Notes: generated by a model from the letters alone, not told the origin. A stretch of 35,871 nt of DNA from Pseudonocardia lacus (GCF_018531445.1 NZ_JAHDTH010000064.1:1-35871), one strand, 5' to 3'. Shown: positions 10,039-18,672, numbered from the stretch's first letter. A program made the numbers and translations.

Positions 10039-12683
10039 GCGGGGACCTCGATCTGGGAGTGGGTGCGCCCCGGCTCGAGCGCGAGCCGACGGGCGGCGGG
10101 GAAGGGGTCGTCGTCGGCGGTCGTGCCGACCAGCAGGGTGTGCCGCACGCCGGCCAGCAGGACGCGGACGTCGTCGCCGGCGGCGTCCAGCCCGTCGACG
10201 GCGAGCAGCGCGGGCTTCTCGGCCAGCGCGGCGCGCAGCGCCCCGGAGGGGTCGTCGGTCGCGCGCAGGTCGAGGTAGCCGGATCGGGCGCGCACGGCAC
10301 CGGCCCGGTCGGGCAGCACCTTGCCCAGCACCTTGAGCCGGCCGCCGGAGGGCGCCAGCCGGCCGCTGAGCGCGAGCAGCGCGGCGGAGACCTCCGCGCG
10401 CGGCCCGGAGACCAGCAGCGACTCGCCGTCGGGCACGGTGACGGTCAGGTCGTCGAGCAGCGGGGGCAGGGCGACCGCGTCGGCGGCCACGGCGGCGCCG
10501 GCCTCCCAGTCGCGCAGGGCGATCTCGCGCTGCACACCCTCGCCCTCGACGTCGAGGCGGGGCAGGCGCCGGTCGAGCCAGGCCGGCAGCCACCAGGCCG
10601 CCTTGCCCAGCAGGGCGAGCACCGCGGGCACCAGCGTCATCCGCACCAGGAACGCGTCGACGAACACGCCGGTGGCCAGGCCGAGCGCGATGGGCTTGAT
10701 GTTGACGTCGCCCTCCGGCACGAACGCGACGAACACCGCGAACATGATCAGCGCCGCGGCGGTGACGACCTTGGCCGAGGCCCGGAAGCCGCTGCCGATC
10801 GCGCCGCGGGCGTGCGCGCCGGTCGGGCCGGAGTGCACGAAGTCCTCGCGGATGCGCGCGACCAGGAAGACCTCGTAGTCCATCGCGAGGCCGAACAGCA
10901 CGCCCATCAGGATGATCGGCATGAAGCTGATCACCGGTCCGGTGGTGCTCACGCCCAGCACGTCGGCGAACCAGCCGTGCTCGAACACCAGCGCCACGAC
11001 CCCGAACGAGGCCGCGACCGAGAACAGGTAGCCGACGGCCGCCTTGACCGGCACCGCGACCGAGCGGAACACCACGGTCAGCAGCACCAGCGACAGCCCG
11101 ACGACCAGGATCCCGAAGGGCAGCAGGGCGTCGCCGAGCTGCTCGGACACGTCGATGCCGACCGCGGTGAAACCGGTGACGGAGATGTCGACGCCGTACT
11201 CGTCGAGGATCCGGTCGTGCAGGCCGCGGATCTCGGCGACCAGCGCCTCGGTCTCCGCGGAGTCCGGCGCCCCGGTCGGCACGACCTGGACGATGCCGGT
11301 GTCGGCGGTCTCGTTCGGGGTGGCCAGCGGCACGTCGGCGACGCCGGGCAGGGCGCGGATCTCGTCGGCGAGGTCGTCCATCAGGCCGAGCGGGTCGGTG
11401 CTCTCGACGATCGTGCCGGTGACGATCAGCGGGCCGTTGTGGCCGGGCCCGAAGTGCTCGGCGACCAGGTCGTAGGCGACCCGGGCCGGCTCGTCGTCGG
11501 GCAGGCCCCCGGCGTCGGGCAGGGCGAGGCGCAGCGACGTGGCGGGCAGCGCCAGCACGCCGACGACGGCGAGCACGGCGACGATCGTCGGGATCGGGAA
11601 GCGGGTGGTCAGGCGCACCCAGCCGGCGAAGAAGCGGTTCTCCCGGCGCGGGCCGTCGGCGCGGCGCCTGCGGGGCAGCACCCGACCGCCGGCGAAGCCG
11701 AGCAGCGCCGGCAGCAGGGTCAGCGAGACGGCGACCGCGATGGCCACGCCGACCGCCGCGGCCACCCCCATCACGGTGAGGAAGGGGATGCCGGCGACCG
11801 AGAGCCCGACCAGGGCGATGATCACGGTGATGCCGGCGAACACGACCGCCGAGCCCGCCGTGGCCACGGCCTGCGCCGTCGACTCCTCCGGGTCCATGCC
11901 GTCGGCGAGCTGGTCCTGGTGGCGGGCGATGACGAACAGGGCGTAGTCGATGCCGACGGCCAGCCCCAGCATCAGCGACAGCAGCGGGGTGGTCGAGTTG
12001 ACCGAGCCGAAGGCGGTGGCGAAGAAGATCAGCAGGGTGGAGACCCCGACCCCGACCAGCGCGATGAGCAGTGGCATCCCGGCGGCGAGCAGCGATCCGA
12101 ACGTCACCACCAGCACGATGAGCGCCACGACCACGCCGACCAGCTCGATCAGGCTGAGCGCGGGCAGCTCCTGGCTGTAGAGCTGGCCGCCCAGCACGGC
12201 CCGGTCGCCGGCGGGGAGCGCCGCGGCGAGGCGGTCCGCGATGTCCTCGACGGTGGTCAGGGTCTCCGGCGCGAGGTCGGCGCGCTGGCCCTCGAACTGG
12301 ATGCGCAGGATCGCGGCCCGGCCGTCGTCGGAGACGGGGCCGCCGAGGTCCGCGGCGTAGGGGGAGACGACCGCGGCCACGTCGGCGACGTCGTCGAGCT
12401 CGTCGGCGGCGGCCTCCACCGGCTCGCGCACCGGCTGCGCGCTGACGTCGTCCGCGACGATCACGATCTCCGCTGTGGCCCCGCTGACCTGGGGGAACGT
12501 TCCGCTCAGCTGGTCGAGGGCGCGCTGGGACTCGGTGCCCGGGATGGTGATGGCGTTGTCCAGCCCGGCCCCGAGGGTCCCCGCCCCGATGCCGCACAGG
12601 GCGAGCACCGCGATCCAGGCCAGGACCACCTTCCCCCGCCCCCGGTAGGCGGCGCGACCCAGCGCGTAGAGCAACGACGACAC
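10035..12683 (-). CDS. MMPL/RND-family transporter with a degenerate ABC-ATPase-like C-terminal domain
   Basis: This 882-residue membrane transporter has the two-fold RND layout: a membrane segment at about 16-36, a first extracytoplasmic domain, five membrane segments to about residue 370, then a second half of the same kind. MMPL proteins export lipids or hydrophobic compounds. Typical motifs include GLAVGIDYALFVIARHQD and LFGLAMDYEVFLVARIREDF. Residues ~722-882 do not belong to the transporter: they read like an ABC nucleotide-binding domain whose Walker A is replaced by SGPRAEVS (759-766, no lysine) and whose Walker-B-like stretch is PALLAVDGLD. GTG 12683 is preceded by GAGGAG. It is transcribed divergently from TetR and coupled to the YhgE-like gene. 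Confidence 0.88.
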   Translation of the reverse strand: MSSLLYALGRAAYRGRGKVVLAWIAVLALCGIGAGTLGAGLDNAITIPGTESQRALDQLSGTFPQVSGATAEIVIVADDVSAQPVREPVEAAADELDDVADVAAVVSPYAADLGGPVSDDGRAAILRIQFEGQRADLAPETLTTVEDIADRLAAALPAGDRAVLGGQLYSQELPALSLIELVGVVVALIVLVVTFGSLLAAGMPLLIALVGVGVSTLLIFFATAFGSVNSTTPLLSLMLGLAVGIDYALFVIARHQDQLADGMDPEESTAQAVATAGSAVVFAGITVIIALVGLSVAGIPFLTVMGVAAAVGVAIAVAVSLTLLPALLGFAGGRVLPRRRRADGPRRENRFFAGWVRLTTRFPIPTIVAVLAVVGVLALPATSLRLALPDAGGLPDDEPARVAYDLVAEHFGPGHNGPLIVTGTIVESTDPLGLMDDLADEIRALPGVADVPLATPNETADTGIVQVVPTGAPDSAETEALVAEIRGLHDRILDEYGVDISVTGFTAVGIDVSEQLGDALLPFGILVVGLSLVLLTVVFRSVAVPVKAAVGYLFSVAASFGVVALVFEHGWFADVLGVSTTGPVISFMPIILMGVLFGLAMDYEVFLVARIREDFVHSGPTGAHARGAIGSGFRASAKVVTAAALIMFAVFVAFVPEGDVNIKPIALGLATGVFVDAFLVRMTLVPAVLALLGKAAWWLPAWLDRRLPRLDVEGEGVQREIALRDWEAGAAVAADAVALPPLLDDLTVTVPDGESLLVSGPRAEVSAALLALSGRLAPSGGRLKVLGKVLPDRAGAVRARSGYLDLRATDDPSGALRAALAEKPALLAVDGLDAAGDDVRVLLAGVRHTLLVGTTADDDPFPAARRLALEPGRTHSQIEVPA

Positions 12684-12720
12684 GGGTTCTCCTCGACGGT
12701 TCGTCCCAGCCTGACGGCCA

Positions 12721-12757
12721 CGGATACACCAACGTATCCGATACATTGGTGTATCCG
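12721..12757. promoter_or_regulatory. 37-bp palindromic operator between MMPL and TetR genes
   Basis: CGGATACACCAA (12721-12732) and TTGGTGTATCCG (12746-12757) are perfect 12-bp inverted arms. Between them lies GTATCCGATAC, itself a palindrome with a one-base centre. Almost the whole 37 bp is symmetric, so two dimers of the adjacent TetR protein could bind. It lies 38 bp before the MMPL start and 17 bp before the TetR start, so binding would repress both genes. Confidence 0.8.
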
Positions 12758-12773
12758 ATGAGGGATGTGATCG

Positions 12774-13403
12774 ATGTCCGACCCGCAGAACCCCGAGCCC
12801 GCCCGCGCGTCGGCGCGCCGCGGCCGCACCCGCGCCCGCCTGCTCGACGCCGCCGTCGACGTCTTCGCCGAGCGGGGGGTCGAGGGCGCCACGGTCGAGC
12901 TGATCTGCGAGCGGGCCGGCTTCACCCGCGGCGCGTTCTACTCGAACTTCTCCACCAAGGAGGAGCTGCTGCTGGCCGCGGCCGAGCACGGGCTGGCGGT
13001 GTCGCTGGAGCGCATCGAGGAGGCCGTCGGACGGCTCGAGCTCGATCCCGGGGCCGACCACGCCGCCCAGGTCGACGCGCTGGTGGAGCACTTCCTGGGG
13101 CCGGAGGACCCGCGCGGCGTGCGGATCGAGGTGGAGCTGCGCCGGCTGGCCCAGGACGACCCGCAGGCCCGCTCGCTGGTGCTGCGGATCAACGAGCACC
13201 TCGAGTCGCGGATCCTGGGCGTCATCTCCTCGATCGAGGCACTGGGCGGCCTCCGGCTGCGCGCCGAGCCGATCGTGGTGGTCCGCACGCTGGTGGCGCT
13301 GCACCGGCAGGCCGCGGAGCTGGCCTGGCTCACCGGCGACGGGGAGGTCGACCTGACCCTGCTGACGTCCTACGTCATGGTGGCCACGGAGGCGGCCGAC
13401 TGA
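12774..13403 (+). CDS. TetR/AcrR-family transcriptional regulator
   Basis: This 209-residue protein has a TetR N-terminal DNA-binding domain (about residues 18-65) with the helix-turn-helix ATVELICERAGFTRGAFYSNF followed by STKEELLLA. The C-terminal ligand-binding part is all-helical and of no recognised subfamily. ATG 12774 has GAGGG about 9 nt upstream; an in-frame codon at 12746 lies inside the palindrome and is less likely. Its position, divergent from the MMPL-YhgE pair with a large palindrome between, makes it the likely autoregulated repressor of that efflux module. Confidence 0.92.
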   Translation: MSDPQNPEPARASARRGRTRARLLDAAVDVFAERGVEGATVELICERAGFTRGAFYSNFSTKEELLLAAAEHGLAVSLERIEEAVGRLELDPGADHAAQVDALVEHFLGPEDPRGVRIEVELRRLAQDDPQARSLVLRINEHLESRILGVISSIEALGGLRLRAEPIVVVRTLVALHRQAAELAWLTGDGEVDLTLLTSYVMVATEAAD

Positions 13404-13462
13404 GCCGGTCCCGATCGGGCGACACCGGGGCGAGTGCCGCCGATCCTGTCGGTGGCGGACAG

Positions 13463-13468
13463 TAGTCT
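13463..13468 (+). promoter_or_regulatory. -10 element for a leaderless mRNA of the first PrsW gene
   Basis: TAGTCT lies 6 nt before ATG 13475, which puts the expected transcription start at the start codon. No Shine-Dalgarno sequence precedes the ATG. Confidence 0.55.
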
Positions 13469-13474
13469 TGCGCC

Positions 13475-14935
13475 ATGTCCGCCCCAGCGGGGGCCCAGGC
13501 CACCTGGCAGGGGCCGCTGCCCACCCCGCAGCGCCAGCGCCGTGGCGTGCTGGCGCCGGTGCTCGGCGCCATGGCGCTGGGCATCTGCGGCCTGCTCGCC
13601 GTCGGCCTCGGCGGCTCCGGCCTCGGGGTCGGCGGGGTCGTCGTCGGCGCGCTGTGCGCGCTGCTGCCGGTCGGGCCGGTCGTGGCCACCTTCCTCTGGC
13701 TCGACCGCTGGGAGCCCGAGCCGCCGCGGCTGCTGCTGCTCGCCTTCGCCTGGGGCGCCGGCGTGGCCACCCTCACCGCCCTGCTGGTCAACACCGGCGG
13801 CGAGCTGATCGCCGCGCAGCTGATCGGCGCCGGCCGGGCCGACGTCATCGCCACGGTGATCGTCGCCCCGATCGCCGAGGAGGCGGTCAAGGGCGTGTTC
13901 CTGGTCGGGCTGCTCGTGCTCAACCGCAAGGAGTTCGACGGCGTCGTCGACGGCGTCGTCTACGCCGGGCTGGTGGCCGCCGGCTTCGCCTTCACCGAGA
14001 ACATCCTCTACTTCGGCGCCGCGTTCGTGGAGGACGCGATGAGCGGCGCCAGCAGCACCCTCTGGTCGACGTTCTTCCTGCGCGGGCTGCTCGGCCCGTT
14101 CGCGCACCCGCTGTTCACCGCGATGCTGGGCATCGCCTGCGGCATCGCCGCGCAGAACCGCAACAGCACGCTGCGGGTGGGCGTGGTGGCCGTCGGCTAC
14201 GTGGCCGCGGTGGGGCTGCACATGCTCTGGAACGGCGCGGCCTCGCTGGGCAACGACCAGTGGTACAGCATCTACGGCACGGTCATGGTGCCGCTGTTCC
14301 TCGCCCAGATCGGGCTGGTGCTCTGGCAGCGCCGCCGCGAGCAGCGCATCGTCGCCGAGCAGCTCCCGGCGTTCGCCAAGGCCGGCTGGATCGCCCCGAG
14401 CGAGGTCGCGCTGCTGTCCAGCCTGGCCGGCCGGCGCGGCTGGCAGCGGGCGGTGCGGGCGCGCTCGGGCAAGGCGGTGGCCAAGGCCGTCGTGGAGTAC
14501 CAGGCCGCGGTCACCGAGCTGGCGTTCCTGCGGGCCAAGATGTCGCGCGGCGCCGTGCAGGTGTCCGGGCCGCTGTGGCACGAGCAGGCCGTCGCCGCGC
14601 TGTACCGGGCCCGCCTGCAGGCCGTCGGGCACCCGCAGGCCCTCACCGTGGCCCTGCGCCACGGGGGCCCCTCGCGCAGCTCCCGCTCGCCCGGCACGCC
14701 CTCGGTCACCCCGCCGATCAACTCGGCGAGCGCCCCGCCCAAGTCCCCGCCGATGTCCCCGCCAGGGGCCCCGCCCAAGGCCCCGTCGAGCACCCCGCCG
14801 AGCCCGGTACCGCCGGTGCAGCGCTCGGGGAGCGGGCCCGCGGTGAAGCCGGTCCCGGCGCGCGGACCGGCGCCCGGCCCGCCGCGGCCCCCGCAGTCCG
14901 GCCCGCCGCCACCGCGCCGACCGCCGGGGCGATAG
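13475..14935 (+). CDS. PrsW-family intramembrane protease, paralog 1, with proline-rich tail
   Basis: This 486-residue multi-pass membrane protein belongs to the PrsW-like group of intramembrane proteases related to CPBP/Abi proteins. In Bacillus, PrsW starts anti-sigma factor cleavage. It has about eight hydrophobic segments up to residue ~285, with catalytic-type motifs IAEEAVKG (E135-E136), EFDGVVDGVVYAG, GFAFTENILYFG, FAHPLFTAM and LHMLWNG. A cytosolic helical region follows (about 285-390). The last ~95 residues are serine/proline-rich and absent from paralog 2. ATG 13475 is supported by the leaderless -10. No sigma/anti-sigma pair is visible nearby, so the substrate is unknown. Confidence 0.86.
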   Translation: MSAPAGAQATWQGPLPTPQRQRRGVLAPVLGAMALGICGLLAVGLGGSGLGVGGVVVGALCALLPVGPVVATFLWLDRWEPEPPRLLLLAFAWGAGVATLTALLVNTGGELIAAQLIGAGRADVIATVIVAPIAEEAVKGVFLVGLLVLNRKEFDGVVDGVVYAGLVAAGFAFTENILYFGAAFVEDAMSGASSTLWSTFFLRGLLGPFAHPLFTAMLGIACGIAAQNRNSTLRVGVVAVGYVAAVGLHMLWNGAASLGNDQWYSIYGTVMVPLFLAQIGLVLWQRRREQRIVAEQLPAFAKAGWIAPSEVALLSSLAGRRGWQRAVRARSGKAVAKAVVEYQAAVTELAFLRAKMSRGAVQVSGPLWHEQAVAALYRARLQAVGHPQALTVALRHGGPSRSSRSPGTPSVTPPINSASAPPKSPPMSPPGAPPKAPSSTPPSPVPPVQRSGSGPAVKPVPARGPAPGPPRPPQSGPPPPRRPPGR

Positions 14936-14978
14936 GGCGGGCGCTGTCGGGGGTTGGGGGCGAAGACGGGCCCCGGGT

Positions 14979-15444
14979 GAGGGGCGTCCTCGCAGCGCCG
15001 GGTGGGTTTCGCAGGTCTGGGTGGGTTGTTGCAGCGCGCCGGCGGGCTGCGGCGGCACCGCTGGGTCTGCGAGGTAGGCGGATCGTGCACGTTGCGCGTG
15101 TCGACGTGCGGTAGGGGCTCTGACGGGTGGTGTGGCCGCTGCGCGGCCGGCCGGGGCCGGGCAAGGGCGGGCGAGGGGCGTCCTCGCAGCGCCGGGTGGG
15201 TTTCGCAGGTCTGGGTGGGTTGTTGCAGCGCGCTGGCGGGCTGCGGCGGCACCGCTGGGTCTGCGAGGTGGACGTTCGTGCACTTCTGTGCGTGTCGGCG
15301 TGACGGCAGGGCCCCGGGGGTGGGCCGTTCCGGGGCCGGAGCGGGCGAGGGGGTGTCCTCGCAGCACCGGTGGGTGTCCGCAGCATCGGGTGGGTTGTTG
15401 CAGCGGGCCGGCGGGCTGCGGCGGCACCGCTGGGTCTGCGAGGT
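14979..15444. repeat. Three copies of a 97-98 bp repeat between the PrsW paralogs
   Basis: Unit 1 is 14979-15075, unit 2 is 15173-15269 and unit 3 is 15347-15444. Units 1 and 2 are nearly identical; unit 3 differs mainly in its first half. Within each unit CCTCGCAG near the left end pairs with CTGCGAGG near the right end (14988-14995 and 15067-15074 in unit 1), and CAGCG/CGCTG gives an inner stem, so each unit could fold into a long hairpin. The separators of about 97 and 77 bp are unrelated to each other by eye. The region 14936-15651 holds no credible gene; frames across it only encode repeats of the unit. Confidence 0.85.
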
Positions 15445-15535
15445 GCCGGGTCGGTGATCGACTCGCCCGAGCCCGCGGCCAGCCCGATAGGCCGCCCCAC
15501 GCAGCTGTCGGCCCACTTCGCAGAGCCCCTGTGCT

Positions 15536-15563
15536 CTTCACAGCCTCCGCGGAGGCTGTGAAG
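15536..15563. repeat. Perfect 28-bp palindrome upstream of the second PrsW gene
   Basis: The left arm CTTCACAGCCTCCG is followed at once by its exact reverse complement, with no loop. A further CTGTGAAG lies about 20 bp downstream. It ends 88 bp before GTG 15652, so it may be an operator, a cruciform or a transcription-stopping hairpin for read-through from the repeats. Confidence 0.75.
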
Positions 15564-15639
15564 TGCAGGCCGGCCCTGTGAAGACCCGAGCGGGGCCGGG
15601 GTCGGCGCGCCGTGCTCGATCGTGGTGAGCCGGGCTGCC

Positions 15640-15645
15640 TAGGCT
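15640..15645 (+). promoter_or_regulatory. -10 element for a leaderless mRNA of the second PrsW gene
   Basis: TAGGCT lies 6 nt before GTG 15652, the same arrangement as at 13463-13468. No ribosome binding site precedes the GTG. Confidence 0.55.
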
Positions 15646-15651
15646 GACCGC

Positions 15652-16818
15652 GTGTCACCGCCGCCCGCACCCGGGTCTCTGCCCACCGCCCGGCAGCGCC
15701 GCAACCGGGTCCTCGGTCCGGTCGTCGTCCTGGTGGCGCTGGGGATCTGCGGCCTCACCGTGCTCGGCCTGGTCGCCGGCAGCATCGGGACGAGCGGGGT
15801 GCTCGTCGGGGCGGTCTGCGCGCTGCTGCCCGTCGGGCCGGTGGTGGCGGCGTTCCTCTGGGTCGACCGCTGGGAGCCGGAGCCGCCGCGGCTGCTGCTG
15901 TTCGCCTTCGGCTGGGGCGCCTGCGTCGCGGCGCTGACCGCACTGCTGGTCAACACCAGCGCCATCTCGCTGCTGGAGCAGACCCTCGGGCAGGACACCG
16001 GCGCGCTGGCCGGGCCCGCGCTCGTTGGGCCGTTCGTGGAGGAGGCGGTGAAGGGCGCGTTCCTGGTGGGGCTGCTGGTCCTGCACGGGCGCGAGTTCGA
16101 CGGCGTGGTCGACGGCGTCGTCTACGCCGGGATCGTGGCCGCGGGCTTCGCCTTCACCGAGAACATCCTCTACTTCGGGCAGGCGTTCGTCACCGACGGG
16201 TTCGGCGGCGCGACCGGCGGCGTGCTCGTGACGTTCCTGCTCCGCGGCGTGTTCGCGCCGTTCGCCCACCCGCTCTACACGGCGATGATCGGGATCGGGG
16301 CGGGGCTGGCCGCGGGCAGCCGCAACCCGGGGTTCCGGATCGGCGCCGTCGTCGTCGGCTACCTCGTCGCCGTCCTGCTGCACGCGGTGTGGAACGGCGC
16401 CGCGACGCTCTTCGGCGGCACGGCGTTCTTCGACGTCTACAGCTACGTGATGGTGCCGGTCTTCCTGGCGCTGATCGGGCTGGTGTTCTGGCAGCGCAGG
16501 CGCGAGCAGGCCACGCTCGCCGAGCACCTTCCGGAGTTCGCCCGCCAGGGGTGGGTGGCGCCCAGCGAGGTGCGGCTGATGGCCAGCATGGCCGGGCGGC
16601 GCGAGTGGCGGCGCAAGGTCGGGGCCCGCTCGGGGCGGGCCGCGGCCAAGGCCGTGGCCGACTACCAGGCCGCGGTCACCGAGCTGGCGTTCCTGCAGGC
16701 GCGGATCGCGCGCGGCACCGCGGGCGCGGACGCCGACCAGTGGCGCCGCCAGGCCCTCACCGACGTCTACCAGGCCCGTCGGCGGGCGGTGGGGCGAGCG
16801 GACGAGGCCGCGCGGTGA
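15652..16818 (+). CDS. PrsW-family intramembrane protease, paralog 2
   Basis: This 388-residue membrane protein is a close paralog of the one at 13475-14935. It shares the N-terminal ALGICGL segment, the VDRWEPEPPRLLL loop, VEEAVKG (E130-E131), EFDGVVDGVVYAG, GFAFTENILYFG, FAHPLYTAM and LLHAVWNG. The cytosolic part after about residue 285 (FWQRRREQATLAEHLPEFAR) also aligns. It lacks the serine/proline-rich C-terminal tail of paralog 1. GTG 15652 is set by the leaderless -10 element. The next gene starts 91 bp downstream; a TAGCCT at 16820-16825 could serve as its promoter. Confidence 0.87.
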   Translation: MSPPPAPGSLPTARQRRNRVLGPVVVLVALGICGLTVLGLVAGSIGTSGVLVGAVCALLPVGPVVAAFLWVDRWEPEPPRLLLFAFGWGACVAALTALLVNTSAISLLEQTLGQDTGALAGPALVGPFVEEAVKGAFLVGLLVLHGREFDGVVDGVVYAGIVAAGFAFTENILYFGQAFVTDGFGGATGGVLVTFLLRGVFAPFAHPLYTAMIGIGAGLAAGSRNPGFRIGAVVVGYLVAVLLHAVWNGAATLFGGTAFFDVYSYVMVPVFLALIGLVFWQRRREQATLAEHLPEFARQGWVAPSEVRLMASMAGRREWRRKVGARSGRAAAKAVADYQAAVTELAFLQARIARGTAGADADQWRRQALTDVYQARRRAVGRADEAAR

Positions 16819-16909
16819 TTAGCCTTGGACGTGCCGCGGTCCACCCCGACGACCCCGGCACGGCGGGAACGAGGTGGACACCCATGCACGAACGCAGCGG
16901 GGGACCGCG

Positions 16910-17797
16910 ATGAGTGCGCGCCCGGCGCGGCTCGCGATAGGGGTCGTGTCGGCGGGTCGTGTCGGCGCGGTGGTCGGTGCCGCATGGGCCGCGGCCGGCC
17001 ACCGCGTCGTGGCCACGTCCGGGGTCTCCAAGGCCTCCGTCGACCGGGCCGCGGCGCTGCTGCCCGGTGTGCCGCTGCTCGCCCCGGACGCCGTGGTCGC
17101 CGGGTCCGACCTGGCCCTGCTCGCGGTGCCCGACGACGCCCTGCCGGGCATGGTGCGGGGGCTGGCCGCGGCCGGCAGCTTCCGCGCCGGGCAGATCGTG
17201 GTGCACACCTCGGGGGCGCACGGCATCGGCGTGCTGGCCCCCGCGCTGGAGCACGGCGTGCTGCCGCTGGCCCTGCACCCGGTGATGACGTTCACCGGCC
17301 GCCGCGAGGACGTGGCCCGGCTGGCCGGCTGCAGCGTCGGGGTCACCGCCGCCGACGACGAGGTCGGGTTCAGCGTGGGGGCGGCGCTCGTCGTGGAGAT
17401 GGGCGCGGAGCCGGTGCGGGTGGCCGAGGCCGTCCGCCCGCTGTACCACGCCGCCCTGGCGCACGGGGCGAACCACCTGGTCACCCTCGTCCGCGACTGC
17501 GTGGACACCCTGGAACGGGCCGGCATCCGGCCGGCCGAGCGGCTGGTCGCCCCGCTGCTGTCGGCCGCGCTGGACAACGCCCTGCGCCACGGCGACCGCG
17601 CCCTCACCGGGCCGGTGGCCCGCGGCGACGTCGGCACCGTGCGCAAGCACCTGCGCGAGCTGACCGCGGCCGACCCCGACCTGGCCGAGACCTACCGGGT
17701 GCTGGCCCGGCGCACCGCGCACCGCGCGGGCGACGCCGGCCTGCTGCCCGACCACGCCGTCGACGACGTGCTGAGCACCCTCCGGGAGGGCCCGTGA
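16910..17797 (+). CDS. Rossmann-fold and DUF2520 domain protein
   Basis: This 295-residue protein has an N-terminal nucleotide-binding fold ([25 protein letters not shown], about residues 10-34, close to GxGxxG) and a helical DUF2520 C-terminal domain with HPVMTFTG and [13 protein letters not shown]. It resembles NADP-dependent oxidoreductases but no substrate is established. It is found upstream of panC across actinobacteria (Rv3603c), which hints at a link to pantothenate supply. I chose ATG 16910 with GGGGGA at about 16899-16904; GTG 16874 would add 12 residues with no resemblance to the family. Its stop overlaps the panC start by 4 nt. Confidence 0.85.
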   Translation: MSARPARLAIGVVSAGRVGAVVGAAWAAAGHRVVATSGVSKASVDRAAALLPGVPLLAPDAVVAGSDLALLAVPDDALPGMVRGLAAAGSFRAGQIVVHTSGAHGIGVLAPALEHGVLPLALHPVMTFTGRREDVARLAGCSVGVTAADDEVGFSVGAALVVEMGAEPVRVAEAVRPLYHAALAHGANHLVTLVRDCVDTLERAGIRPAERLVAPLLSAALDNALRHGDRALTGPVARGDVGTVRKHLRELTAADPDLAETYRVLARRTAHRAGDAGLLPDHAVDDVLSTLREGP

Positions 17798-18672
17798 CCG
17801 CTGGTACCCGCAAGCCGTACGTGGCGGGCGAGCTGACCCCGCACGTCTCGCCGGGCGAGCTGGCCACCACGACGAGGGCGCTGCGCGCCGCCGGGCGCCG
17901 GATCGCGCTGGTGCCGACGATGGGCGCCCTGCACGAGGGCCACCGCGAGCTGATCCGGCACGCCCGCAGGCTGCCGGGCTCGACCGTCACCGTCGTCTCG
18001 ATCTTCGTCAACCCGCTGCAGTTCGGCGCGGGCGAGGACCTCGACCGCTACCCGCGCCGGCTCGCCGAGGACGTGCGGGCCTGCCGGGAGGAGGGCGTCG
18101 AGCTGGTCTTCGCGCCGTCGGTGGAGGCCATGTACCCCGAGGGCGCCGACACGTCCGTCACCCCGGGCGTGCTCGGTGAGCAGTTGGAGGGCGCGGTGCG
18201 GCCGGGGCACTTCGCCGGCGTGCTCACCGTGGTGGCGAAGCTGTTCCACATCGTCGGCCCCGACGTGGCGTTCTTCGGCGAGAAGGACTACCAGCAGCTG
18301 GTGCTGCTGCGCCGGATGGCGCGCGACCTCGACTTCCCGGTGTCGGTCGTCGGGGTGCCCACCGTCCGCGAGCCCGACGGGCTGGCCCTGTCCAGCCGCA
18401 ACGCCTACCTGTCCGAGCAGGACCGCTCGCGCGCCGCCGTGCTGAACCGGGCGCTGCGCGCCGGGGCGGGCATCTCGGCGCGGGGGCCGGCGGCCGTGCT
18501 GGACGCCGCCTGGGCGGTGTTGCGGGAGGAGCCCGCCCTCGCCGTCGACTACCTGGAGCTGTGCGACGCCGACCTGCGCCCCGACCCGCGGCCCGGCAGC
18601 GCCGCCCGGCTGCTCGTCGCGGCCCGGCTGGGCGCCACCCGGCTGATCGACAACGTGCACGTGCAGCTGTAG
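17794..18672 (+). CDS. panC: Pantothenate synthetase (pantoate-beta-alanine ligase)
   Basis: PanC joins pantoate and beta-alanine with ATP to form pantothenate, the coenzyme A precursor. The 292-residue protein carries [10 protein letters not shown] (residues 41-50, the nucleotide-binding HIGH-type motif), [28 protein letters not shown] and [13 protein letters not shown] 17794 overlaps the DUF2520 stop and has GGGAGG upstream. In many actinobacteria panD (aspartate decarboxylase, the beta-alanine source) follows; here coaX begins 9 bp later and panD is absent. Confidence 0.96.
   Translation: MTAGTRKPYVAGELTPHVSPGELATTTRALRAAGRRIALVPTMGALHEGHRELIRHARRLPGSTVTVVSIFVNPLQFGAGEDLDRYPRRLAEDVRACREEGVELVFAPSVEAMYPEGADTSVTPGVLGEQLEGAVRPGHFAGVLTVVAKLFHIVGPDVAFFGEKDYQQLVLLRRMARDLDFPVSVVGVPTVREPDGLALSSRNAYLSEQDRSRAAVLNRALRAGAGISARGPAAVLDAAWAVLREEPALAVDYLELCDADLRPDPRPGSAARLLVAARLGATRLIDNVHVQL

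Noticed and set aside
10059-12761. 900-residue plus-strand frame opposite the MMPL gene
   Set aside because: Gln/His/Asp/Gly-rich shadow of a real gene, a common artefact in GC-rich DNA.
15002-15457. Frames encoding repeated peptides such as GGLLQRAGGLRRHRWVCEV
   Set aside because: The peptide repeats follow from the 97-bp DNA repeat; no start signal or family resemblance, and the other strand encodes repeats as well.
16874-16909. GTG 16874 as start of the DUF2520 gene
   Set aside because: It adds residues unlike the family before the Rossmann fold; ATG 16910 has a purine-rich site upstream.
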